Shown here piece after piece: positions 1 through 9,219 of a stretch of DNA of 64,000 bases; the first letter of the stretch is position 1; each line of letters opens with the position of its first letter. Below the pieces are notes generated by a model. That model was not told where the DNA came from. It worked only from the letters and a program-made list of their open reading frames with translations, and did no database searches. A program made the translations under genes and the position numbers. This DNA comes from Algoriphagus algorifonticola (GTDB taxonomy: Bacteria > Bacteroidota > Bacteroidia > Cytophagales > Cyclobacteriaceae): contig NZ_VLOG01000053.1 of the NCBI RefSeq assembly GCF_007655305.1, forward strand, positions 1 to 64,000, in the 5' to 3' direction.

Positions 1-88
1 ATTGAACTTTATAATAACCACGGGTGCAACCCGTGGCAAAGGAACCAACAAATAACTGCTGTCCTGACCCTGAAGGGGTCAAACTTTA
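1..88. repeat. Dispersed intergenic hairpin repeat
   Basis: Two short palindromes are visible: CCACGGG-N5-CCCGTGG at 18-36 and GACCC-N5-GGGTC at 66-80. A related arrangement (TTCACCC-N5-GGGTGAA followed by a CTCC/GGAG hairpin) occurs at 24048-24100, so this looks like a dispersed intergenic repeat family. No coding sequence is seen here. Confidence 0.5.
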
Positions 89-127
89 CAAAAAAATCCC
101 GCTAATCAATCAAGACCAGCGGGATTT
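89..127 (-). terminator. Rho-independent terminator of the M14 peptidase operon
   Basis: Ten-base arms AAATCCCGCT (94-103) and AGCGGGATTT (118-127) are separated by 14 bases. Read on the minus strand the hairpin is followed by a T run (A run on the plus strand from 90), 24 bases past the stop codon at 151. Confidence 0.8.
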
Positions 128-150
128 ACTTTTAGGCATTCAGCTCTCCA

Positions 151-1893
151 TTACTTCTTCCAACTGGCTTTTCCACCTTTGGCGGAATCAACACTGATGC
201 TGTAATCGGATCCTGAGGATACAATCCATCGAACTTTCACCGCACTCATTCCAGGGATATTCTCTACAGCAATTTTTTCCGGGGAGTGTTTTTGTTCTTT
301 GTAGCGTTTGAAATCCTCGTCTTCTACTACAAATCCAGCCACCACTTTTGCACCGGAGATGCTTACATAGTCTGGTCTTTCGATATTGTATTTCAAATCC
401 TGAGAGGAATGCGTAGGCATCATTCTTTCATTGAAAATGGTCGCTGTGATGGCTTTCAGCCCGCCTCCCAAATCTTCCTCCTTTACATCCATGACAGAAA
501 GTTTCGGAGTATGATAAGCGTGGTAAATAGTAAAGGCAGAATTTCTATGTGCGTCTTGCTCCATCAAGAAGCCGGGATGGGCTCTTCCAAAGGTTTTCTT
601 GAAACCACCAATCTCGATCTCTCCAAACTGTGGGTGCTTATAACTTTTCCAGTCCACAAAAGCATCTCCGAAAGTCAAGAGCTGATCTACTTTCAATTGT
701 TCTTCCTGATTGCCTCGACCTGCATTTTGATGGAAGTATAGATAGGAAATCATCAACTCATTGGAATAAGTGAATATCCCACGGTTTCCATAAAACCAAT
801 CCAACTCGCCTCCAAATACGGAATAAAGGTCCTTGTAAACTGTCAAATACCTATATCCCGGCATCATTTCCTCTCCTTTTTTGGCAATGGCATCATAAAT
901 TCTGATATCCTCACGATTGTAGGTATTGACATCCTCCTCAGCACCTGGACCTCTTAGAATCATTCCTCCGTAGTTATGATAACTCTGGGCACCGGCAATG
1001 TTTGGATGCTTCATCACAAACTCCATTACAGAGCGGTTTTCTGGCAAAGTAAAAGGATAGCGAAGAGCTCCTCTTTGTATATAGTCAGGTTGCCAGTTCC
1101 AGCCCCAATCTCTGTTGGGGTCGTAATAACCCACATCATCATCATTGATTCTCCCATCTCCATCAAGGTCGGTCCCTTCCTGTCCCAGCATCTCATATTC
1201 TCCTACCTGATCAGGACCTACAGCTACCAGTCTTCTAGGATCCAATGGGTCTTTGATATATCTGCCGGTTGGTGATTTTCTAATCATCATGGTGATATGT
1301 CCATCTCCATCTAAGTCGTCCATTTCATCTTCACCTGCCAAGCCATCTCCGTCATTATCCAGCTTCATTACACCAGAGCGAGGAGTGTTTTGAGTATTTG
1401 GCTTCAAAAAGAAATCATTTCTAGCATCCGGGTTAATCGTAGGCGTGATATAGAAAGTTTTATCCTTTAGGAGTTGCTGGATAAACTCATTGCTTCCATG
1501 CATTTCCGTCAAATACCAGGCAGTGTACAGGGCAAACTCAGCTCCCTGAATTTCATTGGAGTGAATATTCCCATCAATCCACATGGCTGGCTTGTCTGTA
1601 TCTTTTCCGGATTCAAAATCTGTAATGGTGAGAGTCATAATATCCCTTCCCTCATAAGATTTTCCGATGGCTTCTATTTTTGCCAATTTGGGATGTGCCT
1701 TTGCGATTTTTTGCATGACATCCACCAGTCCTTCGTAAGTATAATACCTGTTCCAGGCGGTTTCTACTTTAGGTTGATGGGGTGTGCCCACTGCCCTGAA
1801 AAATTTTTCCTGAGCCTGGCTTTCTATTTGGCCAAAGCCTAATGCACTCATGGCCAAGGCAAGAATTAAGTTCTTTGTTTTTATCTGTTTCAT
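151..1893 (-). CDS. Zinc carboxypeptidase, M14 family, secreted
   Basis: A 580-aa exported metallopeptidase that should remove C-terminal residues from peptides. A signal peptide ends near residue 28. Zinc ligands of M14 are present as H111-S-N-E114 and H306 (SYHNYGG), an arginine sits in the NRDW motif (R261), and the catalytic glutamate is E379 (YSNEL). Asp-rich calcium-type loops (DNDGDG near 179, DLDGDG near 194 and 242) are inserted between the two zinc half-sites, which is common in Bacteroidota members. It lies 3 bases downstream of a paralogue on the same strand, so the two are probably co-transcribed and end at the terminator at 89-127. Substrate specificity cannot be read from sequence. 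Confidence 0.9.
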   Translation of the reverse strand: MKQIKTKNLILALAMSALGFGQIESQAQEKFFRAVGTPHQPKVETAWNRYYTYEGLVDVMQKIAKAHPKLAKIEAIGKSYEGRDIMTLTITDFESGKDTDKPAMWIDGNIHSNEIQGAEFALYTAWYLTEMHGSNEFIQQLLKDKTFYITPTINPDARNDFFLKPNTQNTPRSGVMKLDNDGDGLAGEDEMDDLDGDGHITMMIRKSPTGRYIKDPLDPRRLVAVGPDQVGEYEMLGQEGTDLDGDGRINDDDVGYYDPNRDWGWNWQPDYIQRGALRYPFTLPENRSVMEFVMKHPNIAGAQSYHNYGGMILRGPGAEEDVNTYNREDIRIYDAIAKKGEEMMPGYRYLTVYKDLYSVFGGELDWFYGNRGIFTYSNELMISYLYFHQNAGRGNQEEQLKVDQLLTFGDAFVDWKSYKHPQFGEIEIGGFKKTFGRAHPGFLMEQDAHRNSAFTIYHAYHTPKLSVMDVKEEDLGGGLKAITATIFNERMMPTHSSQDLKYNIERPDYVSISGAKVVAGFVVEDEDFKRYKEQKHSPEKIAVENIPGMSAVKVRWIVSSGSDYSISVDSAKGGKASWKK

Positions 1894-1896
1894 GGC

Positions 1897-3489
1897 TTAG
1901 AGTTTGAAAGTTGCGTTGATAAAGCCCACATGAGGTGCTCCTGCTTTGATGCTGACATCTCCTTTTCCTCGGATGATCCAGCTTAAACTGCTTTTTCCGA
2001 AAGCATCGATAGAATCAATCAGTTGGATTTTTTCTCCGGAAATCACTCTGTCCGCCGGAGCGTTCAAGTCTACACGGATTTTGCGAAGCCATCTGGATCT
2101 TTCTCCCATTTCTGAGTGTGTAGGAAGGGGAGAGTTGTTGAATAAATCCAAACTCACACGGGTTAAACCGTTCCCCAAAGATTCAATCTTCAAATTCTGC
2201 ACTTGTAATTTAGGCTGCATTTCAGCCAGCTTAAGAATGAAATCGGTATGTTCTTCAGCGATTTTCTCAACTTTTTCAAAAGGAGGATTGTGCATGACAA
2301 ATGGCTTAATACCTCCCACTTCTACTTTTTTGCCAGGGAAATCCGGGTGTGAAATTTCCTTCCAAGGAACAAAGACGTCCTTCCAGCCCAATGAATCAGC
2401 CCAGGCTAAATAGTTAGCTTCAGGATTGCTTTTACCTTTGTATTCGGGAGTCCAGTAAGCAGGAGTGCTGTAGCTCAAGCGGGCAAAATGGAAATAAGCC
2501 CACTGGAAAAAGTCCCCGTCTGTGCCCTGATTAGTTTGCTGATAGGGTTTTTGGGAAACTGTTTCATTATAAATCCCGGAAACCATGGCATTGATGGCCT
2601 GATCTTTCTCCAAAATGGAAGTGACTACCCGCTTTCTTGCCTCACCTGCATTGTATTTCAATGGAGATGAAAGATTGTTTGCAGGCGAAAAGGTCACAAA
2701 GGCAAAAATGTTCCATTGGTCAAAAAGATAGTCCAACATGGCTCTAGATTCTGGCTGAGAGACAGGAATATCACCTGCTAATGGCTGGAAAACCGGGAAT
2801 TTATAGGTCAAGGACTTGTTGAATGCAATGCCTTCTTGAAGATCCTCGGCAAAATTTCCATCCTGATCATCGTCTTTGCTTTCCTTGTAAACGAAATACT
2901 TTCCAGCTTCTCCCTTGCTTCTGTCTGCTTTGACCAGTACCCGATCATCTTCCTTGGATAGCATATAGTCTCCCATTGGATCTTCAACTCTCATCCAGGT
3001 GATGTACCCATCTCCATTGAGATCTGTATAGCCATTTTCTCCTGCCTTTCCATCACGATCATGGTCTACAGATGCTGCATTTCCCCTTCTTTCATATTTC
3101 AGAGAAGCATGATATTGCTCATAAGCATCAGGAGACATATTTGGAAAAATATAAAATGTGGTATTCTCCAATGCAGATGCATGTCTGCTAATCAGATCTT
3201 CAGCAAATCTGGTAGCCAATTCTACGCTGAGTACGTGAAATCCTTCTACCCCACCGACTACTGCGATAGCCGGCTTTAGGTCTTTATCCCCAGTGCCAAC
3301 TTTCAAAACCCAAACATCTTTTCCTCCCGGGGTTTTGGTGAGGGACTTTAATTCAGCAGAGGCATTGGAGCCTATTCGCTGCAGGCGCTGATTGAGCTGG
3401 CTCAATGTGGGATAATCGGATTGAGCCGAAGCTGCTCCCGACCAGGCCATACCGACAGCAATCAAGCAACCGAGTACGATTTTTTTCAT
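1897..3489 (-). CDS. M14-like pseudo-carboxypeptidase paralogue
   Basis: A 530-aa exported protein (signal peptide ending near SAQS, residue 23) that aligns with its downstream neighbour along the M14 fold and shares the Asp-rich calcium loops (DHDRDG, DLNGDG, DDDQDG). The zinc signature HSNE of the neighbour is replaced by E82-G-F-H85, an exact swap of the two ligands. The third histidine aligns with Ser (FVTFSPAN) and the catalytic glutamate region (YSNEL) reads YSTPA. It is therefore unlikely to hydrolyse peptides in the canonical way, and may be a binding or partner subunit of the active enzyme. First gene of the two-gene operon. The M14 assignment is from visible alignment; the loss of activity is inference. 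Confidence 0.75.
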   Translation of the reverse strand: MKKIVLGCLIAVGMAWSGAASAQSDYPTLSQLNQRLQRIGSNASAELKSLTKTPGGKDVWVLKVGTGDKDLKPAIAVVGGVEGFHVLSVELATRFAEDLISRHASALENTTFYIFPNMSPDAYEQYHASLKYERRGNAASVDHDRDGKAGENGYTDLNGDGYITWMRVEDPMGDYMLSKEDDRVLVKADRSKGEAGKYFVYKESKDDDQDGNFAEDLQEGIAFNKSLTYKFPVFQPLAGDIPVSQPESRAMLDYLFDQWNIFAFVTFSPANNLSSPLKYNAGEARKRVVTSILEKDQAINAMVSGIYNETVSQKPYQQTNQGTDGDFFQWAYFHFARLSYSTPAYWTPEYKGKSNPEANYLAWADSLGWKDVFVPWKEISHPDFPGKKVEVGGIKPFVMHNPPFEKVEKIAEEHTDFILKLAEMQPKLQVQNLKIESLGNGLTRVSLDLFNNSPLPTHSEMGERSRWLRKIRVDLNAPADRVISGEKIQLIDSIDAFGKSSLSWIIRGKGDVSIKAGAPHVGFINATFKL

Positions 3490-3701
3490 AAATCAATTGA
3501 GTTTAAAATTCTGTTTTGTATGATTTTTCAAAGATTATTTCACCTGAATTTTATTAAAAATTAAGGACAAAATGCAGGGCTGTTTTTCTGGAAGCCATAA
3601 ATATGCGTGAGTGGGAACAGCTTTGGATAAATGGCGGGAAGCATTTTTTTGTTGTTAGGTTCACGATTTTTCGTTTATTTGGATTAAACCCATCAACCTT
3701 T

Positions 3702-4532
3702 ATGTATCAAAAAATTGCCCTTGCAATAGCATTTTCCCCTCGAATTGAGGCGCTTATTGCTGAAGTCAAAAGGCTGGTATTGCTTTTTGATTCGGAATTG
3801 GTCCTGATTCATGTAGGTGTCAAAACGCCCGAATTAGAGAAAAAGCTAAATGAATTAATTGAAAAAAATCAATGTGATCCTGCAAAAACCAAAGTCTTGT
3901 GGAAGGAAGGAAAGCCTGTAAAAATGATTCTTCAGGCTTGCAGAGAGGAAAAGGTGGATCTGTTGGTTGCCGGAGCTTTGAAACAAGAAGGCCTGTTTAA
4001 GTATTATATGGGTTCTGTCGGGAGAAAAATCATCAGAAAATCTCCTTGCTCGGTACTGACCCTGATCGAGCCAAGAGTGAAAACCTCCGAGTTTTCCAGA
4101 GTGGTCATTAACGGAACCCAGCTGGAAATTACCCCTCAAGTGATCAAGCATGGTTTGGAGTTTTCAAAAGTGGTCAAGGCAGACCAAGTGTCCATTTTGA
4201 ATGAAATCAAAATGTATGGTTTGCAGATGGGAACGGCTAGTGAGGATTCGGAAGAAGAGATTGCTCATACCAGAAGACAGCTGGTTCAGAATGAGATTGA
4301 CTACGTGGAGCAAATTCTTAAAGACCTAGATAAAGGAAAGTTGAAAATTAATATAAAAGTTACCGGAGGAAAATGGGCTGTGGAGTTGGCAAGGTTCTGT
4401 GAAAAAACTGATGCAAATCTGTTGGTGGTAGGAGACGAGAGAAAGCTCAATTTCTTTGATAGGATTTTCCCGCATGACTTGGAAGAGCTGCTCAGCACCC
4501 TTCCTTGTAATCTTTTAATCGTAAAAAAATAA
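3702..4532 (+). CDS. Universal stress protein with tandem UspA domains
   Basis: A 276-aa cytoplasmic protein with two UspA-like halves: the first starts MYQKIALAIAFSP and contains the ATP-type loop region GSVGRKIIRKSPCSVLTL; the second ends DLEELLSTLPCNLLIVKK. The frame is open upstream to 3603, but the extra residues do not resemble UspA, whereas the ATG at 3702 gives the typical N-terminus, so 3702 is chosen. It is followed after 6 bases by a cation/proton antiporter, a pairing seen in many genomes, where Usp domains may regulate the transporter; that role is inferred. Confidence 0.85.
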   Translation: MYQKIALAIAFSPRIEALIAEVKRLVLLFDSELVLIHVGVKTPELEKKLNELIEKNQCDPAKTKVLWKEGKPVKMILQACREEKVDLLVAGALKQEGLFKYYMGSVGRKIIRKSPCSVLTLIEPRVKTSEFSRVVINGTQLEITPQVIKHGLEFSKVVKADQVSILNEIKMYGLQMGTASEDSEEEIAHTRRQLVQNEIDYVEQILKDLDKGKLKINIKVTGGKWAVELARFCEKTDANLLVVGDERKLNFFDRIFPHDLEELLSTLPCNLLIVKK

Positions 4533-4538
4533 ACCTCC

Positions 4539-5774
4539 ATGGAAACGTTAAACCATAAGGAGGTCATCAATCTCCTCCTCCAACTTGCGGCTATGTTGAT
4601 CATGGCCAGAGTTTTTGCTGAGATTGCCAGAAAATTGAAGCAGCCTGCTGTGGTAGGCGAAATATTAGCAGGTATTGTTTTGGGTCCCACTATTTTGGGT
4701 TCCCTGATGCCGGGCTTTCAGGAATATCTGTTTGGTTCGCATGAAATGTCCAATATAGCATTGGATGGTTTCGTGCAGATTTCTGTGGTTTTGCTACTTT
4801 TTATAGCAGGGCTAGAAGTGGAACTTCAGATTGTCTGGAGTCAGGGGAAAAATGCCCTCAAGATTGCCGTAGCCTCCATGGTGCTTCCTATCATTGCAGG
4901 ATTTGTGGTAGCCTATGCTTTCCCGGAGTTTTTGGGAGTCAATATTAATGATCGAATAGTAGCTTCTACCTTCTTTGGCTTGGCGATAGGAATCACGGCA
5001 TTGGCTGTGGTTGCCCGGATTTTGATGGATTTGAATTTATTCAAAACCCAAACCGGACTACTGATTATAGCCGCTGCGATGATTGTGGATGTATTGGGTT
5101 GGATTGTATTTTCAGTGATTCTTTCCCTATCAGAATCAGGAAGTGGTGGCCTGGGAGTCTGGCCGACTATCGGTCTGACGCTGGCATTTACCTTAATCAT
5201 GTTGACTATTGGCAAAGGCTTGATCAATAAGACACTTCCATGGGTAAACAAGAAAATGGCCTGGCCGGGAGGCTTATTGTCGCTTTCCTTAGCCATTTGT
5301 TTTTTGGCAGCCTCCTTTACAGAGTTTATAGGAATTCACGCAATTTTCGGAGCCTTTATTATCGGAGTAGCCTTGGGAGATTCGGAGTATTTGACTGAAA
5401 AAGCCAAGGAAATTCTTCATCAGTTTATCAATAATATTTTCGCTCCCATATTCTTTGTTTCAATTGGATTGAAGGTGAATTTTATTGAAAGTTTTGATTT
5501 GGGAGTGACGGGAGTGATTGTCATCGTCGGCTTATTGACCAAGTATTATGGAGCCTACTTTGGAAGTAGATTGGCCCAAATCCCTAGAAGAGAGTCTATC
5601 ATTGTGGGTTTCGGCTTGAGCACCAGAGGTAGCATGGATATCATATTAGGATTGATTGCATTGGAATCCGGCTTGGTTTCAGACTCTCTGTTTATTGGCT
5701 TGGTGATTTTGGCATTAGTTTCTTCCATTGCTTCAGGTCCTTTGATGGGCTGGGCAGGCAGGCTCAAAATCTAA
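4539..5774 (+). CDS. Cation:proton antiporter, CPA2 family
   Basis: A 411-aa integral membrane protein with about a dozen hydrophobic segments. It carries hallmarks of the Na+/H+ exchanger fold of KefB/NapA type: GEILAGIVLGPTILG near the N-terminus, LLFIAGLEVEL in a following helix, and GFGLSTRGSMDIILG late in the protein. It lacks a C-terminal TrkA-N (RCK) domain; the sequence ends soon after the last helix. It probably exchanges Na+ or K+ for H+ across the inner membrane. The ion cannot be decided from sequence. Likely co-transcribed with the upstream universal stress protein. Confidence 0.9.
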   Translation: METLNHKEVINLLLQLAAMLIMARVFAEIARKLKQPAVVGEILAGIVLGPTILGSLMPGFQEYLFGSHEMSNIALDGFVQISVVLLLFIAGLEVELQIVWSQGKNALKIAVASMVLPIIAGFVVAYAFPEFLGVNINDRIVASTFFGLAIGITALAVVARILMDLNLFKTQTGLLIIAAAMIVDVLGWIVFSVILSLSESGSGGLGVWPTIGLTLAFTLIMLTIGKGLINKTLPWVNKKMAWPGGLLSLSLAICFLAASFTEFIGIHAIFGAFIIGVALGDSEYLTEKAKEILHQFINNIFAPIFFVSIGLKVNFIESFDLGVTGVIVIVGLLTKYYGAYFGSRLAQIPRRESIIVGFGLSTRGSMDIILGLIALESGLVSDSLFIGLVILALVSSIASGPLMGWAGRLKI

Positions 5775-5807
5775 AAGCTTTTCTCAATGGCAGATAAGTC
5801 GGTTCAA

Positions 5808-5839
5808 TTGGCTTGATTTAACTTTCTCTCGTAATTTTG
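5808..5839 (+). promoter_or_regulatory. Bacteroidota-type promoter for hemH
   Basis: TTG at 5808-5810, 21 bases, then TAATTTTG at 5832-5839, which fits the -7 consensus TAnnTTTG exactly. It lies 40 bases before the hemH start, after the end of the antiporter gene. Confidence 0.65.
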
Positions 5840-5879
5840 AGTTGTAAAGGTTCAAACACCCATTATCAAACAATAAATC

Positions 5880-6908
5880 ATGGCCAAAAGCGGAAAAATT
5901 GGCGTTTTACTCGTCAATTTAGGGACTCCAGATAGCACGAAAACAGGAGACGTAAGAAAATATCTTCGGGAATTTTTGATGGATGGAAGAGTGATTGACT
6001 TTCCATTTATTCCTCGTTGGATGTTAGTGAATTTGATTATTGCGCCTTTTCGGGCTCCAAAATCTGCCAAAGAATATAGAAAACTCTGGACGGACAGGGG
6101 GTCTCCTCTGCTTTTTCATACAGAAGACTTAAAAGAAAAACTGGTTGCCAAGCTAGACACTGAGGAGTATTTGGTTTCCATGGCTATGCGCTACCAAAGT
6201 CCAAGTATTGAGTCAGGATTGAAAGAGTTGATGGATGCCAAGGTGAGGAAGATCATTGTCCTGCCTCTATTCCCTCAATATGCTTCTGCAACCAATGGTT
6301 CTGTAATAGATAGGGTCATGGAAATTGCCCGTGGCTGGCAGATTATTCCTGAGATTTCTTTTATCAATAATTTTGTGGAGCATCCATTATTCATTCAGGC
6401 TTGGGAAGAATTGGGTAAAGAGATGATGCAGCAAGATCACTATCATCGTTACCTCTTTTCTTATCATGGATTACCGGAGAGACAAATCCGCAAAGGATCA
6501 GTGGATAATTATTGTAAGCTGGGAGCCTGCTGCAATAAATACGGACCTAAAAACCAGTTTTGTTACCGCGCTCAATGCTTTCACACCACCCGCTTAGTTG
6601 CTGCCAAACTGGGATTGCCGGAGGATAAAGTCATGACTTGTTTTCAGTCCAGATTAGGAAAGGACCCTTGGATTAAGCCCTACACAGAAGATGTAATCAA
6701 GGAGCTCGCAGAGCTGGGAGTCAAAAAAGTACTGGTCTTCTCACCGGCATTTGTGGCGGATTGTTTGGAAACTACCGTGGAGGTAGGAGAGGAGTATAAA
6801 GAAGAATTTGAGGAGTTGGGAGGCGAAAAATGGGATTTGGTTCCTAGCTTAAATTCTACTGATACTTGGGTAGACTGTGTGAAAGATTTGGTGGAAACAC
6901 ATTCTTGA
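5880..6908 (+). CDS. hemH: Ferrochelatase
   Basis: A 342-aa enzyme that inserts Fe2+ into protoporphyrin IX (or a coproporphyrin) in haem synthesis. The family signature SYHGLPER is present with the catalytic histidine H196, and the second active-site motif reads FVADCLETTVE with E297. A cysteine-rich stretch around 212-233 (CKLGACC, then FC and QC) occupies the position where some bacterial ferrochelatases hold a [2Fe-2S] cluster or a Cys-rich loop; whether a cluster is bound here is not known. It is monocistronic in view, with its own promoter. Confidence 0.95.
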   Translation: MAKSGKIGVLLVNLGTPDSTKTGDVRKYLREFLMDGRVIDFPFIPRWMLVNLIIAPFRAPKSAKEYRKLWTDRGSPLLFHTEDLKEKLVAKLDTEEYLVSMAMRYQSPSIESGLKELMDAKVRKIIVLPLFPQYASATNGSVIDRVMEIARGWQIIPEISFINNFVEHPLFIQAWEELGKEMMQQDHYHRYLFSYHGLPERQIRKGSVDNYCKLGACCNKYGPKNQFCYRAQCFHTTRLVAAKLGLPEDKVMTCFQSRLGKDPWIKPYTEDVIKELAELGVKKVLVFSPAFVADCLETTVEVGEEYKEEFEELGGEKWDLVPSLNSTDTWVDCVKDLVETHS

Positions 6909-7379
6909 AAAGTCTGAAAGCTGAAGTTAGAAGGCTGAAATTTCAAAATCAGAAAGCTGAAATGAGAAGGCTGAAAAGTAGGCAGTAGGTAGAAGACAGT
7001 GCCGTCACCGCGAGGAACGAAGCGGTCTCATGAAGGCTGTAGACGAAGTTAAAAGTCTGAAAGCTGAAGTTAGAAGGCTGAAATTCAAAGTGAGAAAGCT
7101 GAAGTCAAAAGCTGAAATGAAGAAAGGGAGTGCTTGAAGGGGAGACTTTGTAAAATTTTATGGATATCCGCATTCTTACCAATATTGAAAAAAATAAGGC
7201 TTATTGTCTGCTAAAAGGATCAGAATCCGGAAGCTTCGGTCTTCGGTCATCGGTCTTCCAAACTGTCAAGCAAAGAAAATAAGGCAACTGGCATGATTGC
7301 GGATAATCAGAAAAATTTTAATCCAAATAAAAGTATCCAACATAAAATAGATTAGGGAAACTGAATTAATGTCTCTTCT
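6909..7379. repeat. Gene-free region with dispersed short repeats
   Basis: Between 6909 and about 7125 the motif AGAAGGCTGAA or AGAAAGCTGAA recurs many times, interrupted at 6998-7037 by a second dispersed unit (CGTCACCGCGAGG...GAAGCGGTCTCA). The same motifs recur at 23545 and 31060-31260, and the second unit, inverted, starts each ~395-bp repeat at 31488. From 7137 to 7379 there is a CTTCGGTC direct repeat near 7235; nothing coding is seen. Confidence 0.65.
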
Positions 7380-8546
7380 TTGACTCCATCTAAAAAAAGC
7401 CAGCTCTTATTGATTTTTGGGATTGCGTTGATTTCTATCAATTTGCGAACCTCTATCGCGTCTGTGGGACCTCTAATTCCTTTCATTCGGGAGGATTTGG
7501 ATATTTCCAATGGTTTGGCCGGGTTTCTCACTACGCTTTCATTGATCACCTTCGCGATCTTCTCCCTATTTGCGCCATCAATAGGAAAACGCATTGGGAA
7601 TGCAAGAGCGATATTTCTGGGTATTTCCCTGCTGACAGTTGGTGTAATTATTCGAGTACTGGGCGGAACTACCTTGCTTTTTGTTGGAACTGCCTTGACT
7701 GGAATCGGGATTGTCATTGCCAATGTGCTGATGATTCCCCTTTTCAAAGCCAGAATTCCGGAAAAAATGGGTTTGATGACCGCAATTCTATCCACGGGCA
7801 TGTCGCTTTTTGCCGCGATAGCTTCGGGCCTGAGTGTACCTTTGGCTGTAGATTTAAATTTAGGTTGGAGGGGCTCCCTGGCTTCTTGGTCTTTGGTCAT
7901 GCTATTGGCCTTGGCTGTTTGGTTTCCTCAAGTAAAATTGAAGCCCAAAGCTGCAAATTTGAGTAATGAGGCCATTAAAAATGTCTGGAAATCCACCCTT
8001 GCTTGGCAGGTCACTTTGTTCATGGGTGCTCAATCAGTCATGTATTTTACCATGGTCACTTGGCTTCCTGACATGTTGATCTCAAGAGGAATGAGTCCGG
8101 TATTAGCTGGAGTAGCCCTGTCCTATGCACAGCTTATTTCGCTTTTGGGGACCTTTTTCGCTCCTAATTTTTTGATCAAGCAAAAAGAACAGACCGGAGT
8201 AATAATCGGTGTTGGCCTGGCTTATTTCTTAGGCTATGGATTGCTTTTCATTGAGCTGGACTGGGTGGCCTTTGTATCATTGACCATCATAGGAATAGGG
8301 AGCGGTGCCAGCTTGAGTATCGCATATACCTTGATTTCTCTTAGAACCATTGAGGATAGGACTACTGCCAAGCTTTCTGGCATGGTACAATCTGCAGGGT
8401 ATGTTTTAGCTGCTTTAGGCCCACTTTTATTCGGGATTTCTTTGGATTTGATCGGAGATTGGGATTTGTTGATTTGGTTTTTGATAATCATGACGGCTCA
8501 ATTCTTGGCATTTGGCATTCCAGCCGGCCGAAATAGAAAAATCTGA
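7380..8546 (+). CDS. MFS transporter, CynX/NimT-like
   Basis: A 388-aa major facilitator with about twelve hydrophobic segments. The N-terminal helix and loop (NLRTSIASVGPLIPFI) match the CynX/NimT (cyanate/2-nitroimidazole) branch of the superfamily, and a charged loop after helix 2 (FAPSIGKRIG) is the usual MFS signature. The start is set at a TTG (7380): no in-frame ATG lies upstream, and the next Met would remove the first conserved helix. The substrate is unknown. Confidence 0.8.
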   Translation: MTPSKKSQLLLIFGIALISINLRTSIASVGPLIPFIREDLDISNGLAGFLTTLSLITFAIFSLFAPSIGKRIGNARAIFLGISLLTVGVIIRVLGGTTLLFVGTALTGIGIVIANVLMIPLFKARIPEKMGLMTAILSTGMSLFAAIASGLSVPLAVDLNLGWRGSLASWSLVMLLALAVWFPQVKLKPKAANLSNEAIKNVWKSTLAWQVTLFMGAQSVMYFTMVTWLPDMLISRGMSPVLAGVALSYAQLISLLGTFFAPNFLIKQKEQTGVIIGVGLAYFLGYGLLFIELDWVAFVSLTIIGIGSGASLSIAYTLISLRTIEDRTTAKLSGMVQSAGYVLAALGPLLFGISLDLIGDWDLLIWFLIIMTAQFLAFGIPAGRNRKI

Positions 8547-8584
8547 GTTTGGAAGATATTCTTCTCGCCTTGCCGGGAAAGTGG

Positions 8585-8592
8585 TACCTTTG
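8585..8592 (+). promoter_or_regulatory. -7 promoter element for the UPF0316 gene
   Basis: TACCTTTG matches TAnnTTTG exactly. No TTG is found at the ideal 19-base distance. Its position places transcription start near 8598, which supports the ATG at 8617 over an in-frame upstream start at 8512 that would overlap the MFS gene. Confidence 0.55.
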
Positions 8593-8616
8593 TGCATTCA
8601 TCAAGACCGAAGGCAA

Positions 8617-9219
8617 ATGCAAGATTTCTTATACGAATTAGGGGTATCCGAACAGCTTTTTAACTATGTCATCATGCCTGCTTTGATATTCATAGCGCGG
8701 GTCGGTGATGTATCGATTAATACCCTTCGCATCATGTTTATGATGAGCGGAAAGCGGAATGTTGCTCCTTTTTTAGGGTTTTTTGAGGCGCTCATCTGGT
8801 TGCTCGCTATCGGGCAAATCTTCCAAAACATCAATAATCCTATGTCCTACATTGCCTATGCTGCCGGCTTTGGTACCGGAACTTTCGTGGGGATGTTTTT
8901 CGAAGAAAAATTGGCCTTAGGGAGAGTGTTGGTAAGAATCATTACGCCAATTTCTGAACCCAAATTATTGGAGTTTATGAAGGAAAGAGATTACAGGTTT
9001 ACCAGCGTGGGAGCGGAAGGAAGGTATGGAAAGGTGAATCTACTTTTTACTGTGATGAAGCGGGAGAATCTTCAGGAATTCATCGCAAAGGTTAAGGAAA
9101 TTGATGAAAAGGCTTTTTACACCATAGAGAGCGTTAAGCGGGTTTCAGAAGATGAATTGAATGTGATGGAGGACAGGCCACGATTCAAATCCAGATTATT
9201 CAGTAAAGCCAGGACTTGA
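8617..9219 (+). CDS. UPF0316 membrane protein (DUF2179/DUF5698)
   Basis: A 200-aa protein with three N-terminal membrane segments, the conserved RVGDVSINTLRI motif in the first loop, and a C-terminal soluble DUF2179 domain (from about residue 105, starting RIITPISEP). The family is widespread and of unknown function; C-terminal DUF2179-like domains are thought to sense small ligands. The start at 8617 is supported by the promoter element at 8585. The stop codon overlaps the ATG of the next gene, so translation is probably coupled. Confidence 0.85.
   Translation: MQDFLYELGVSEQLFNYVIMPALIFIARVGDVSINTLRIMFMMSGKRNVAPFLGFFEALIWLLAIGQIFQNINNPMSYIAYAAGFGTGTFVGMFFEEKLALGRVLVRIITPISEPKLLEFMKERDYRFTSVGAEGRYGKVNLLFTVMKRENLQEFIAKVKEIDEKAFYTIESVKRVSEDELNVMEDRPRFKSRLFSKART

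Noticed and set aside
286..741. 151-aa plus-strand ORF within the M14 gene
   Set aside because: It is the antisense of a well-supported peptidase gene and has no plausible composition or family.
3603..3701. N-terminal extension of the universal stress protein
   Set aside because: Its residues do not resemble the UspA domain, and the ATG at 3702 gives the usual start.
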